DNA of 64,000 nucleotides from Psychrobacillus sp. OK032 (lineage in GTDB: Bacteria; Bacillota; Bacilli; Bacillales_A; Planococcaceae). Every line of letters starts with the position of its first letter. Position 1 is the stretch's first letter. Both the position numbers and the translations under genes were made by a program. Location: positions 1-64,000 of the forward strand of contig NZ_FOGY01000004.1 of assembly GCF_900111345.1 (NCBI RefSeq). The letters are read 5' to 3'. Below, one piece after another: positions 41,118 through 51,493 of this stretch. The notes beneath the pieces were generated by a model that ran no database searches, had not been told where the DNA came from, and saw only the letters and a list, made by a program, of their open reading frames with translations.

Positions 41118-44100
41118 ATGATCAATTCAGAGAACTTACATAGTATAAAAGAACAAAATGCATTACTAGCTGCGTTATTTCACGAGCATCAAGATGAAGA
41201 AAGATATGCGAAGGCAAAATTATTTGCGCAGAAATTAGAACAAGGGACATTCACAATTGCTTTTGCTGGGCATTTCTCCGCAGGGAAATCGAGTATGATC
41301 AATGCGTTAGTCGAAGAACAGCTTTTACCAACAAGTCCAATTCCCACATCCGCAAATATCGTAACTGTTCAAAAAACAGGGGAAAACTATGCGCTTGTTC
41401 ACTTTGTCGATCAAGCACCTGTCAAATTTTCAGGAGAATATGATATTGGATTAGTAAAAAAGTATTCCAAAGATGGCAGTCAAGTTTCTCAAATTGAGAT
41501 CGGACATGAATCATCTGGATTACCAGCAGGCATTACCGTTATGGATACACCTGGTGTGGATTCTACGGATGATGCGCACCGAGTCTCCACTGAATCAGCA
41601 CTCCATTTAGCAGATATAGTATTCTATGTGATGGATTATAATCATGTGCAATCCGAACTTAATTTCCAATTTACGAAGCAATTACTTCATTATAATGAAA
41701 ATGTCTATTTAATCGTCAACCAAGTCGATAAACATCGGGAAGAGGAGTTATCATTTGAGGCGTTTAAACAATCAGTAGCAAATGCTTTTAAAGCTTGGTC
41801 AGTGGAGCCAAAAGATATATTTTTTACTTCATTAAAAGATAAAACGTTTGTACATAATGATTTTCCGAAAGTGCAGCAAATTGTGCATCATTCCATCAAT
41901 CATAAAGAAGAGCTATTTATCACTTCCGCGAAAAGCACGATTAAGAAACTAGAAGATGAACATATGCAATTTCTAGAAGACGAAAAAGAAACATGTTTCG
42001 AAACATTCGAAGAAGAGCTGACAAAAGAAGAATGGGAAAACAAAGAAGAGTTGAAAAAACAATTAGAGCTATCCGAAACACATGTAAAATTGCAAGATGC
42101 AAGTCTTTGGAAAACAGAATTCGAAGAGGGCCGAAAATCGATTTTACAAAATGCGTCCGTAATGCCTTATGAGATGAGGGATGCGCTTAAAATTTATGCA
42201 GAAGCAATGCAAAGTTCATTTAAAGTCGGCTTTTTAAATAGTAAAAAGAAAACCGAAGAAGAAAGAGCAAGTCGTTTGCAGGCAGCGTATGAATTATTAG
42301 AAAAAATTGTAGATACGAATATTACTTCTCATGTAAAACAGTGGATGAAGCATATGCTAAAAAACGTGTCGTTGCTTTCAGATGAAAAGGTACTAGAAAT
42401 AGAGAAGATAGATTTCCAGTTGCCATTATCCATTATAAAAGAATCACTTCATGAAGGTGCGAATACAACAGGGGATGCAATTCTCCATTACGCCAATCGA
42501 GTACAAGAAGCGATTAATCGATTTTTCGTGCGAGAGACAGATAGCTGGAAAGTAGAAATAGCGAAAGAAATAAATGAGAATCCAATGGAAGAAAGCGAAA
42601 AAGTGGAGCAGAAGATTCTTCAATTGAATAAAAAACTGCTTGCCATTCATACGATTGAAGAAATGGAAGGCAAAATGCAAGTTTTTACAAAGGAAGTCAA
42701 AACACCTTCACTTGCTATTCGAAAAGAGCGAGACCTATTACTAATCGAATGGGAAAAAGAACGGAATGCGTTTGAAAATGCCATTACTGAATATAATGCA
42801 ATCGAGCAAGAAACAGAAGAAAAGACCGTACAAATAATAGAAGAAAAACAGCGAGAAGTAGAGGAAATAGTAATCTCTCCAGAAGCAGTACTTGCAAGAG
42901 CGAATAAAATGGCTGAAGCAATCGGGCAACTTCTGGCATTCAAAGAAGCCGCAAGTTATTTAAAGCGAAAAGCAAGTAGAGTGGAACATCAACAGTTTAC
43001 AATTGCGTTATTTGGAGCTTTTAGTGCTGGTAAATCTAGCTTTTCGAATGCGTTAATGGGTGAGCATGTATTACCTGTATCACCAAATCCGACAACAGCT
43101 ACGATTAATAAAATTCACCCTGTTTCAGAAGAACATCCACATAATACAGCAGATGTTACGCTGAAAACAAAACAGCAATTGTTAGAAGATGTGCAATTCG
43201 CCTATAGCATGCTAGGAGTGACTGTTTCTTCCTTGAAGGAAGCTTACGAAAAAGCACCAAGTGTCATAGAGCAGTCGGTAACAGAAGAGGTACATAAATC
43301 GTTTATCGTCGCTTTTCATACAGGATATGCACAATACGAAGCAAATCTTGGACAAACATTACGGGTAAATGCAGAAGAATTTCGTCTCTTTGTTGCGGAA
43401 GAATCTCGCAGCTGTTTTGTAGATTTTATTGATTTTTATTATGATTGTGAGCTAACAAGACTAGGTGTGACATTAGTTGATACACCGGGAGCAGACTCGA
43501 TTAACGCTAGACATACAGGTGTTGCATTTGACTATATTCGAAATGCAGATGCGGTTCTATTTGTGACGTATTTCAATCATGCTTTTGCAAAAGCAGACCG
43601 AGAATTTTTAATCCAACTAGGCCGAGTGAAGGATTCCTTTGAGTTAGATAAAATGTTCTTCGTCGTCAATGCAATCGATCTTGCTGCGAATGAGGAAGAA
43701 GAGGCACTTGTCAAAAATTATGTGCAAGGAGAGCTACAACGATTCGGAATCAGATTCCCTCGTGTATATGGAGTCTCTAGTTTGCAAGCCTTACAGGAAA
43801 AACAAACGAAAGTTCCTTTACATGAAGGCATGTTCCAGTTTCAAGAATCCTTCTATCAATTTTTAGCGCATGATTTGAAACAAATGGCAGTGACGACATT
43901 AGAAGAAGAAACAATGCGTCAACAAATGAAATTGCATCAGATGATTGAACAAACAGAAATGAACTTAGCTAGAAAAGACGAAAGGTTAGGAGAATTACGT
44001 GCATTAGAACAAAATATACGTAAGCGTTACACAAATTCTAAAGGGGCAATAATAGCAAAAGAAGCGAAGCAGGAACTCGAAACATTGCTATACTATTTGC

Positions 44101-44714
44101 TACAACGAGTTTATTATCGTTTCAACGAATTTTTTAAAGAAGCGTATAACCCTTCCTTATTTTCAAACCAGGCGGCGAGTATCGCTTTAGAAACCGCTCT
44201 GAAAGATATATTGAACATGCTGCGTTTTGATATCGAACAAGAGCTACGTGTAACAAACTTCCGTTTATTGCAATTCATCCAAAAACAGCTAACGGAGCTA
44301 GAAAAAGAAGAGATGCGCGTATTGAAAGACTGGAATGCTAGCTTTATTTACACACCACATGAATTGGAAAATCAAGATTTGCTTGACTTTGAAGGGCCAT
44401 TCCAACAAATTCAAAAGTATGAGCAGGTAAAATCCCTGTATAAAAACAATAAATCTTTCTTTGAGAAAAACGACAAAGAAAAGTTGCGTGACTCACTTTC
44501 CGAACAAACGAAAGTTGAAGCAGAATCCTATTTGAGCGAACAACAAGTCAGACTTTTTAGCTGGGCAGAGCAATATGCGGATATGGAAGCGGAAGCAGTT
44601 CGTTTGAAATGGTTAAACGATTCGATTAGCCAACTAGATGCAGAGCGTGCGCTATTGGAACAAGAGGAAATGTTAGCGAAGTGGAAAGAACTGTATGCCA
44701 TCATTTCAAATTAA
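41118..44714 (+). CDS. dynA: DynA-type bacterial dynamin, two GTPase modules
   Basis: 1198 residues from the ATG after AAAGGGGAAG. Two dynamin-like halves in one chain. Half 1 has P-loop GHFSAGKSS near 50 and DTPGVDST. Half 2 has GAFSAGKSS near 635 and DTPGADSI. Long coiled stalks follow each. B. subtilis DynA tethers and fuses membranes and protects against phage and membrane stress. Its length agrees with the family. The ribosome site of the rhodanese gene overlaps its end. Confidence 0.93.
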   Translation: MINSENLHSIKEQNALLAALFHEHQDEERYAKAKLFAQKLEQGTFTIAFAGHFSAGKSSMINALVEEQLLPTSPIPTSANIVTVQKTGENYALVHFVDQAPVKFSGEYDIGLVKKYSKDGSQVSQIEIGHESSGLPAGITVMDTPGVDSTDDAHRVSTESALHLADIVFYVMDYNHVQSELNFQFTKQLLHYNENVYLIVNQVDKHREEELSFEAFKQSVANAFKAWSVEPKDIFFTSLKDKTFVHNDFPKVQQIVHHSINHKEELFITSAKSTIKKLEDEHMQFLEDEKETCFETFEEELTKEEWENKEELKKQLELSETHVKLQDASLWKTEFEEGRKSILQNASVMPYEMRDALKIYAEAMQSSFKVGFLNSKKKTEEERASRLQAAYELLEKIVDTNITSHVKQWMKHMLKNVSLLSDEKVLEIEKIDFQLPLSIIKESLHEGANTTGDAILHYANRVQEAINRFFVRETDSWKVEIAKEINENPMEESEKVEQKILQLNKKLLAIHTIEEMEGKMQVFTKEVKTPSLAIRKERDLLLIEWEKERNAFENAITEYNAIEQETEEKTVQIIEEKQREVEEIVISPEAVLARANKMAEAIGQLLAFKEAASYLKRKASRVEHQQFTIALFGAFSAGKSSFSNALMGEHVLPVSPNPTTATINKIHPVSEEHPHNTADVTLKTKQQLLEDVQFAYSMLGVTVSSLKEAYEKAPSVIEQSVTEEVHKSFIVAFHTGYAQYEANLGQTLRVNAEEFRLFVAEESRSCFVDFIDFYYDCELTRLGVTLVDTPGADSINARHTGVAFDYIRNADAVLFVTYFNHAFAKADREFLIQLGRVKDSFELDKMFFVVNAIDLAANEEEEALVKNYVQGELQRFGIRFPRVYGVSSLQALQEKQTKVPLHEGMFQFQESFYQFLAHDLKQMAVTTLEEETMRQQMKLHQMIEQTEMNLARKDERLGELRALEQNIRKRYTNSKGAIIAKEAKQELETLLYYLLQRVYYRFNEFFKEAYNPSLFSNQAASIALETALKDILNMLRFDIEQELRVTNFRLLQFIQKQLTELEKEEMRVLKDWNASFIYTPHELENQDLLDFEGPFQQIQKYEQVKSLYKNNKSFFEKNDKEKLRDSLSEQTKVEAESYLSEQQVRLFSWAEQYADMEAEAVRLKWLNDSISQLDAERALLEQEEMLAKWKELYAIISN

Positions 44715-44727
44715 AGGGGCGAATGAT

Positions 44728-45540
44728 ATGACGAATGTTTTTATTAATTGGGAAGATATACAACCAGAGCAAGTAACTTTTATTGATACTAGATTTGACT
44801 TAGGTAATCCTTCGGCAGGACGTGAAATGTATGATACAGGTCATTTAGAAGGGGCAATTTACTGGGATTTGGAACAGGATCTATCGGATATGTCGAGTAA
44901 GATGGGACGTCATCCGATGATTTCAAAAGAAAACATGACGGAGCTATGTAGACAAGCAGGACTTCAACTGGACGATGCTATTGTCGTTTATGATCAAGGA
45001 GCTTCTCCATTTGCGTTACGAGCATATTTTTTATTGGAATGGGCTGGATTTACGAATGTACATGTATTACGTGAAGGATATGAGATAGTAAAGGAGTTAT
45101 TCCGAGTTTCGAAGGAAGAACCAGTGATCCTTGTTTCTGATGTAGAACCAGATTGGAAAGATGCAATTTATTTGGATGTGGATGATGTAAAGAAAGTAGT
45201 GGCAGGGGAGTCGGAGGGACAGCTTATAGATGCTCGCGCAGCTTTTCGTTTTAAAGGAGAAAGTGAACCAATCGATCCTGTTGCTGGACATATTCCTACT
45301 GCGGTTAACTTTGATTGGGAGCAGTTGAAGCAGGACGGTAAGTTTTTAGAAAAGGATCTACTAGCAAAACAGTTGCAACACGTAACGGACAAAAACAAGC
45401 CAGTCATCGCATACTGCGGAAGTGGAGTTACTGCGGCTCCACTTTATGCAGGATTAAAAGAAGCAGGTTATACGGATGTGAAGCTATATGTAGGAAGTTA
45501 TAGTGATTGGATTCGAGATAATGAAGTAGAGCGAGACTGA
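44728..45540 (+). CDS. Rhodanese-type sulfurtransferase, two domains
   Basis: 270 residues from the ATG after AAAGGGGCG. Two rhodanese domains. The second has the active loop AYCGSGVTA (Cys near 231); the first has YDQGASPFALRAYFLLEW without the cysteine, as usual. CGSGVTA is closer to 3-mercaptopyruvate sulfurtransferase (SseA) than to thiosulfate enzymes. Follows dynA closely. Confidence 0.88.
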   Translation: MTNVFINWEDIQPEQVTFIDTRFDLGNPSAGREMYDTGHLEGAIYWDLEQDLSDMSSKMGRHPMISKENMTELCRQAGLQLDDAIVVYDQGASPFALRAYFLLEWAGFTNVHVLREGYEIVKELFRVSKEEPVILVSDVEPDWKDAIYLDVDDVKKVVAGESEGQLIDARAAFRFKGESEPIDPVAGHIPTAVNFDWEQLKQDGKFLEKDLLAKQLQHVTDKNKPVIAYCGSGVTAAPLYAGLKEAGYTDVKLYVGSYSDWIRDNEVERD

Positions 45541-45544
45541 AGTT

Positions 45545-45594
45545 AAGCGCAAGCACCATGCCTACTACCGTAGAAATGGGTGCTTGTGCTTTTC
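45545..45594. terminator. Bidirectional terminator
   Basis: AGCGCAAGCACC pairs with GGGTGCTTGTGCT, followed by TTTCTTATTTTT; serves both converging genes. Confidence 0.75.
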
Positions 45595-45963
45595 TTATTT
45601 TTGAAAGAGTAGCTTTTTGTTTACATATGCTGAGTTATCTTTAACAATAATTTCAGCATAAGGAAGACCAAAAGCAGTATAGGCAATAACAACAGAAGAT
45701 ATTGGTTCTCCGTCCACTACTTCAATCGATTCAATTGCATATGAAACGATGAATGACTGTTCCAGCGTGTTACTAAAAATGCTAGCAGTCGTTTCTAATG
45801 CATACGCTGCAAACTCCTTCTCCATACTGTCCTCATAATTCTGTATATCTGACTCCAATAAATGAGAGGGTAAGAAAGCGAAAATTCCGACGATGAGTGC
45901 GCCTAACTTGAAAAGACCTTTACGTACTTTATTAGAAACAATCCTTCTAGTCCGTTTAACCAT
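45595..45963 (-). CDS. Hypothetical membrane-anchored protein
   Basis: About 122 residues from ATG 45963; a TTG 15 bases upstream is an alternative. Basic start (MVKRTRRIVSNKVRKG), one hydrophobic segment (LFKLGALIVGIFAFLPSHLL), then a soluble domain ending in EIIVKDNSAYVNKKLLFQK. No family recognised. Confidence 0.6.
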   Translation of the reverse strand: MVKRTRRIVSNKVRKGLFKLGALIVGIFAFLPSHLLESDIQNYEDSMEKEFAAYALETTASIFSNTLEQSFIVSYAIESIEVVDGEPISSVVIAYTAFGLPYAEIIVKDNSAYVNKKLLFQK

Positions 45964-46206
45964 ATTAAACAACCCCAATTCCTTTTAGCCTCTTCTTAAC
46001 TTGTAGATTCATTGAATTGAAACTCTCTTAACATACTATTCAAGCCAAATAAAATTAATCCACTATTTTCTCCTACTGTTGTCGAAAAATTTCACGATTA
46101 AACAAAATGATTCCTTTTATTATTCCATTCCTGTATAATAAGTTGTCGTATGTAAACAATTATAGTATAATAGGCGAATTGTATACGGATGAAATGAGGG
46201 CTAAAA

Positions 46207-47274
46207 ATGAAAAAATCAATTTATGGTCTAACGAGAGACCAGTTAATAGAATGGTTATTAGGACAGGGACAAAAGAAATATCGCGCGGAACAAGTGTGGG
46301 ACTGGTTATATATTAAACGCGTCCAAAACTTTGATGATATGACAAATGTAAGCAAAGAATGTCTAGACATATTAAAAGAAAATTTTGTCATCCAAACGCT
46401 TAAAGAATCTGTTAAACAAGAATCAGCAGATGGGACGATTAAATTCTTATTTGAAATGCAAGACGGCAACTTGATTGAAACAGTACTTATGCGTTTTAAA
46501 TATGGATTATCGGTTTGTGTAACGACTCAAGTAGGCTGTAATATCGGCTGTAGTTTCTGTGCGAGTGGATTACTAAAGAAAAACCGTGATTTAGACGCTG
46601 GAGAAATTGTCGGACAAATTATGAAAGTGCAACAGCATTTAGACCAACTACAAAAAGACGAACGTGTTAGTCATATCGTTGTAATGGGTATCGGGGAACC
46701 GTTTGATAACTATACAAACTTAATGAGTTTCTTACGTACAGTAAATGATCAAAAAGGCTTAGCAATCGGTGCTCGTCATATTACCGTTTCTACAAGTGGT
46801 CTAGCGAAAAAAATTATTGATTTTGCAGATGAAAATATTCAAGTAAATCTTGCCGTTTCCTTACATGCACCAAATGATGAATTACGTACAAAAATCATGG
46901 TGATCAATAAAGCATTCCCAATCGAAAAAGTCATGGCAGCAGTAGATTATTATTTAGAAAAAACAAATCGCCGTATTACATTTGAATACATTTTACTAAA
47001 AGACGTAAATGACCATGTAGAAGAAGCACAGCAACTAGCGAAGCTACTCGAAAACAAACGTCATTTATCATATGTCAATTTAATCCCTTACAACCCAGTA
47101 GACGAACATGGACAATACCAACGTAGCTCCGAAAAATCAATTAGTGCATTTTTCCAAACGCTGAAAAACAATGGGATTAATTGTGGAGTACGTATGGAAC
47201 AAGGAACAGACATCGACGCAGCATGTGGACAGTTACGTAGTAAACAAATCAAAAAAGAAAAAGTGAAGAACTAA
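46207..47274 (+). CDS. rlmN: RlmN-type radical SAM rRNA methyltransferase
   Basis: 355 residues after GAGGG. Radical SAM triad C-x3-C-x2-C in [22 protein letters not shown] and the C-terminal Cys in [11 protein letters not shown] needed for methyl transfer. Modifies A2503 of 23S rRNA (and tRNA A37 in RlmN). Bacillales often encode a second RlmN homologue; this may be the paralogue rather than the main copy, since it is not next to prkC/stp-type genes. Confidence 0.88.
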   Translation: MKKSIYGLTRDQLIEWLLGQGQKKYRAEQVWDWLYIKRVQNFDDMTNVSKECLDILKENFVIQTLKESVKQESADGTIKFLFEMQDGNLIETVLMRFKYGLSVCVTTQVGCNIGCSFCASGLLKKNRDLDAGEIVGQIMKVQQHLDQLQKDERVSHIVVMGIGEPFDNYTNLMSFLRTVNDQKGLAIGARHITVSTSGLAKKIIDFADENIQVNLAVSLHAPNDELRTKIMVINKAFPIEKVMAAVDYYLEKTNRRITFEYILLKDVNDHVEEAQQLAKLLENKRHLSYVNLIPYNPVDEHGQYQRSSEKSISAFFQTLKNNGINCGVRMEQGTDIDAACGQLRSKQIKKEKVKN

Positions 47275-47300
47275 AAAAAGCGCAAGCGCCGCAATAAAAA

Positions 47301-47335
47301 AACGCATTAGCCTTATGGGCTATGCGTTTTTTCTT
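47301..47335. terminator. Bidirectional terminator
   Basis: AACGCATTAGCC and GGGCTATGCGTT pair around TTAT, followed by T-run; overlaps the end of the small antisense gene. Confidence 0.75.
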
Positions 47336-47465
47336 TAGATTCGTACTGTTCAGTTGGCCGTTCGTCAATTGTATGCTTGTATGCATAACCTTTATTAATC
47401 GTATAGATGCTAAGCACTAGTACAACGATAAACGTAATGGCCCCAATTATAAAAACGGTTGTCAT
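47313..47465 (-). CDS. YtzI-like single-span protein
   Basis: 50 residues after CGGAGGGAA on the minus strand. One span (TTVFIIGAITFIVVLVLSIY) then TINKGYAYKHTIDERPTEQY, resembling the YtzI group of Bacillus. Function unknown. Confidence 0.65.
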   Translation of the reverse strand: MTTVFIIGAITFIVVLVLSIYTINKGYAYKHTIDERPTEQYESKEKTHSP

Positions 47466-47516
47466 ACGATTCCCTCCGTACTAACTATGTATACTACTAT
47501 CATAGCACGAACAAAG

Positions 47517-49286
47517 CTAAATGGTTACAATAGCACTTGGCTCTTGCAATATATAGGTACTACCCGGTATTTGTTTACATTGTTTTTTGAGTTGACTCGC
47601 GAGCTCCGATAATTCATAGATTGTTTGGGTATTTTTGTTTGAAACACCTGCGATTGAAATGGTCAAAAGTGGAAAAGACTCCTCAATTCCGTGACGATTT
47701 TTGGAAATGATATGTCCTTTTAGGAAATCTTGTGCATGGTAAAATTGTTCAACAGATTTATCAAATTGCTGAATAATTTTTTCGCAAAGTTGCTTACTTT
47801 TAGCAGTACCAGTTATTAATAGGAAGTCATCCCCACCAATATGACCTACAAATCCATCAGGAGGGCAACTGCTCTCAATTATCTCCGCAAAATGCATTAT
47901 CACTTTATCTCCTTTTTCGAATCCATACACATCATTATAAGGTTTGAAATTATCTATATCGAAATATAGTACAGTCATATCGGAATCCGCGTCTATACAG
48001 GTTTGTAACTGTTGCTCAATCATTAGATTACCAGGCAACTCGGAAAGTGGATTTAAATGTTTGGCATAGTCTATTTCTAGTTGCATACTTTTCTCGAGAA
48101 GATCTTTTACTGTCACGACACCGAAGTACTGCTCATCTTTCGTAACAGTGATGAAATCATATAAATGGAGCGGATCTCTTTTCATTGCAATTTTTGCAAC
48201 TACATCTATCGGCGTTTCTGCGTCTACTTTCATATAGATACGGCTCATAATCGTTGAGACTGGTTTTTTATTGTATAAACTATATCCATATGGACCGCTA
48301 AACTTTAGATGCAGTTTGTTTCTTGTTATGACACCGATCAATTTATTTCCATCTTGAATACAAAAACCAGGGAGTAAATCGTTTGCTTCCATTAAAGTGC
48401 TTACTTTGGAAATAGGCATTTGGCTAGAAATGGTGTTTAGTGGAGTGGCTATTTGTTCAATGGAAGTATCAGTTAAACGGTTTCTACTTACGCGATTTTT
48501 TCTGGAAATTTCCGCTTTGATGGTCGTTTTAACTTCCTCGCGAACTGGATATAATTGTGCGGCTGGTTTTTGGATATAATAACCTTGTCCGAAATGCACT
48601 CCGATATCGATTAATGTGCGAAGTTCATCCCTTGTTTCGATCCCTTCAGCAATAATATTAATTTGAGAGTAATTTGCGAATTCACTTAAAGAGCTTACTA
48701 ACAATTGTTTCGTGCGGTCTCGATCGATATCACGAATGAGTTTCATATCCAACTTCATATAATGTGGGTGCACATCCGTAAGGACGTTTAAACCCGAATA
48801 CCCAGCTCCTACGTCATCTACAGCAATTTGATAAAATTGGTTTTTGTAATGATCGATTGTATTTATAAAATCTTTTAAATTGTTGATCGCTTCTCTTTCG
48901 GTAATTTCAAAAACGATGCTATCTGCATCCATTTTAAATTTGGATAAATACTCTTTTGTAAATCCTTGCTTGAATTTAGAGTCGTTCATAATATTAGGAT
49001 TTACATTGAGGAACAGTTTTCCTTGTGCTTTTAATTCATATGCGCATTTTAAAGCATTGGCTCTACATAGGTTTTCGAGTTCCCAAAGTTGTCCATTTTT
49101 TAATGCATAATCAAATAACATTTCCGGATTTTGCAATACTGTATTGGCAGGACCTCTTGATAACGCTTCGTAACCATAGATTTGTCCACTATGAAGTGAA
49201 ATAATAGGTTGAAAGACTGTTTGGATTGCTCTCTCTTTTAATATATAGGTAAATAATTCTCCATAATCATGATCTTCAATTGCCAT
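47517..49286 (-). CDS. EAL-CBS-GGDEF [17 protein letters not shown]
   Basis: 589 residues after AGGGGGAATTAG. The EAL domain is first, with EALSRGP, FLNVNPN, EITERE, DDVGAGYSG, KLD and AEGIET, so it is probably an active c-di-GMP phosphodiesterase. Two CBS repeats (about 285-400) are followed by a GGDEF domain reading GGDDF, possibly active. No transmembrane span. Coupled c-di-GMP turnover controlled by adenyl ligands at CBS is inferred. Confidence 0.88.
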   Translation of the reverse strand: MAIEDHDYGELFTYILKERAIQTVFQPIISLHSGQIYGYEALSRGPANTVLQNPEMLFDYALKNGQLWELENLCRANALKCAYELKAQGKLFLNVNPNIMNDSKFKQGFTKEYLSKFKMDADSIVFEITEREAINNLKDFINTIDHYKNQFYQIAVDDVGAGYSGLNVLTDVHPHYMKLDMKLIRDIDRDRTKQLLVSSLSEFANYSQINIIAEGIETRDELRTLIDIGVHFGQGYYIQKPAAQLYPVREEVKTTIKAEISRKNRVSRNRLTDTSIEQIATPLNTISSQMPISKVSTLMEANDLLPGFCIQDGNKLIGVITRNKLHLKFSGPYGYSLYNKKPVSTIMSRIYMKVDAETPIDVVAKIAMKRDPLHLYDFITVTKDEQYFGVVTVKDLLEKSMQLEIDYAKHLNPLSELPGNLMIEQQLQTCIDADSDMTVLYFDIDNFKPYNDVYGFEKGDKVIMHFAEIIESSCPPDGFVGHIGGDDFLLITGTAKSKQLCEKIIQQFDKSVEQFYHAQDFLKGHIISKNRHGIEESFPLLTISIAGVSNKNTQTIYELSELASQLKKQCKQIPGSTYILQEPSAIVTI

Positions 49287-49559
49287 TTTACTAATTCCCC
49301 CTAAAATGAACAGTTAATGTTCAATCTATATTATAGTTCGAAAATATCTAGTTAGTGTAAATAGTATGTAAATAATCAGTTACAGCAATGTGTTCATATA
49401 CGTATTTCAATTACTTTAGTCTTGAATATTTAGTAATACCTCTTCCGAGAGTTCTATATAGAGGGGGAGAGCTGAGTTAGAATTACCTGCTATTTCTTTT
49501 TCGTAATCCTTCTCATTCATTCTATCGTTCTAGACTGTAGGACGTAGTTTGTAAATAGT

Positions 49560-49712
49560 GCGCAATAATGTGGTACCGCTATGATTTTCGCTACAGGCGG
49601 ACGCTTTCCGCCGGGTGAGCGATAAGCCATCACCGCCGCTCCGCGTTCGTTGTGATGTCTTATCTCCTCACTCAACCGGCAGGAGTCGCCGCCTTCCGCT
49701 ATAATCAATGGA
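49560..49712 (-). repeat. GC-rich dispersed repeat, inverted copy
   Basis: CAGGCGGACGCTTTCCGC at the left and GGCAGGAGTCGCCGCCTTCC at the right; complements the element at 50060-50250. Much more GC-rich than the surroundings, no coding sense. Confidence 0.65.
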
Positions 49713-50059
49713 GCTTGCTGAATAATCAATAGCTAAATTGAATAGGACAGGTTTATCAACATCCTCCTAGCAGTTACTTAGATGGAATCAGTTTTATGCA
49801 CATTATATAATTACGTGTATTATTCCAAAGCATATTCGTGACATAATGATTTACCTGAGCAATATATTAAAGCTAATTAGAAAATGGCATCTCATGATAA
49901 GTTAAGGCTTTACTATGAGTAAGTTTGTAGCGTTCTAATGAGCTTGTAGCTTTCGAAGAGAATTCTGTCTCTTTCAACCATTTATTGGATCTTGTTTATA
50001 GGAAATGCTATATAAGATTGGATTAAGGGTAACGATACTGATTTGCTAATAAGCTCAGT
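49713..50059. other. AT-rich spacer between inverted repeats
   Basis: Nothing recognised between the two GC-rich elements; no open frame with a start site. Confidence 0.4.
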
Positions 50060-50250
50060 GGATTGGAGCGGAAGGGCGGCGACTCCAGCGGGAAAAGCAT
50101 GAGCTGAAGACCCCGCAGGAGCAAACATAGGAACAAAGGCTAAGAGAGCCACCTCGTGAGGCAACGCCTTCGTGACCAACATCCTGTTGGCCTGAGGAGG
50201 CTGAAGCCATGCCCGCGGAAAGCGTCCGCCTGAAGCGAAAATCATAGTGG
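50060..50250 (+). repeat. GC-rich dispersed repeat
   Basis: GGAGCGGAAGGGCGGCGACT, then GAGCTGAAGACCCCGCAGGA, then GCCCGCGGAAAGCGTCCGCC and GAAGCGAAAATCATAG. Related sequences are, in my memory, common between genes in Bacillaceae. The second half shares GGCAACGCCTTC and TGACCAAC with the element at 59365. Confidence 0.7.
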
Positions 50251-50494
50251 TAAAATAAGCGCTATCCCTAAAAAGTGTCCCTATTCTAGTTAGATGGATG
50301 CAAATGCGTTTCTTTGTCCAAAGCAAAACCATGAAGTATAAGTGTATGCCTTACTCTTTATTAATTGGAAAATATTAAATAATTCATAATGTTATTGACT
50401 ATCAATCAATTGCAGTGTAACATATCCTTAAATCCATACTTTAACGAGTTGAATCGGTGATGTGGACGATTGAAATAGGGGGGTAATGATAGAG

Positions 50495-51475
50495 ATGAAG
50501 AAGATAGCATTAATTTTATTTGCAGCAGTATTATTTTTAGCAGCGTGTGGGGCAAAGAGTGAGGAAAGCCCTGAAACCAATGCAAAAGAAGACACAAAAA
50601 CATTTAAAATAGGAGTAACACAAATTGTCGAGCATCCATCGTTAAATGCTGCATATGACGGGTTCAAAAAAGCTTTAGAAGATGCAGGCATGGATGTAGA
50701 GTATGATGTGCAAAACGCTCAAAATGATAATAGTTCAAATACAACTATTGCGAATAACTTAGTAAGTTCAGGAGTCGACCTTATTTTTGCAAACTCCACT
50801 CCAAGCGCTCAAGCAGTTGCGAGTGTGACAAAAGATATTCCAATCGTTTTTACCTCTGTAACAGATGCAGTTAGCGCAGAATTAGTACAATCAATGGAAA
50901 AACCAGGTGGTAATGTAACTGGAACGGTTGATACACAACCTGATGCGATTCCAAGTACAATTGCATTTTTAAAAGATGAACTTGGCGCGAAAGATGTTGG
51001 AATGGTATTTAATTCTGGAGAACAAAATTCACGTGCGCAAGTAGACGCGGTGAAAGAACAAATGAGTGCTGTTGGATTAAATGTGGTAGAAGCATCTGTT
51101 TCCACTTCAGCGGAAGTAAAGCAGGCTACTGAATCGTTAATTGGAAAAGTAGATTCATTATATATTATTACAGATAACACGGTAGTTTCTGCACTTGAAT
51201 CCGTTATCTCTGTAGCTAATGACAACAAACTTCCAATGATGGTAGGAGAATTTGACTCAGTAAAACGAGGTGGTCTTGGGGCTTACGGGTTCGAATACTT
51301 TGATATTGGCTACGAAGCTGGCCAAATGGCAGTAAAAATATTAAATGGTGAAAGTACTCCAGCAGATTTATCAGTTCAATATCCACAAAATTTACGATTT
51401 GTTCTTAATAAAGACACAGTGGAAACACTTGGAATTGAAGTAAAAGATGAGTGGAAAGCGGAATTTGCTGAATAG
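50495..51475 (+). CDS. ABC transporter substrate-binding lipoprotein (TrpX-like)
   Basis: 326 residues from MKKIALILFAAVLFLAACG; lipobox LAAC (Cys 18). An ATG three codons upstream is closer to GGGGGT and is an alternative start. ABC_sub_bind family fold: IGVTQIVEHPSLNAAYDGFK, LIFANSTPSAQAVA, and GYEAGQMAVKILNGE. The relatives TrpX bind tryptophan or other aromatic amino acids; the true ligand is unknown. First of three genes in one operon. Confidence 0.85.
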   Translation: MKKIALILFAAVLFLAACGAKSEESPETNAKEDTKTFKIGVTQIVEHPSLNAAYDGFKKALEDAGMDVEYDVQNAQNDNSSNTTIANNLVSSGVDLIFANSTPSAQAVASVTKDIPIVFTSVTDAVSAELVQSMEKPGGNVTGTVDTQPDAIPSTIAFLKDELGAKDVGMVFNSGEQNSRAQVDAVKEQMSAVGLNVVEASVSTSAEVKQATESLIGKVDSLYIITDNTVVSALESVISVANDNKLPMMVGEFDSVKRGGLGAYGFEYFDIGYEAGQMAVKILNGESTPADLSVQYPQNLRFVLNKDTVETLGIEVKDEWKAEFAE

Positions 51476-51493
51476 ATAGGAGTTTGATTCTTT

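Noticed and set aside
42444-43866. Frames on both strands inside the dynamin gene
   Set aside because: Low-complexity shadows of a long, well-supported coding sequence.
50240-50480. T-box leader before the TrpX-like gene
   Set aside because: Neither the T-box core sequence nor a terminator/antiterminator pair is visible upstream.
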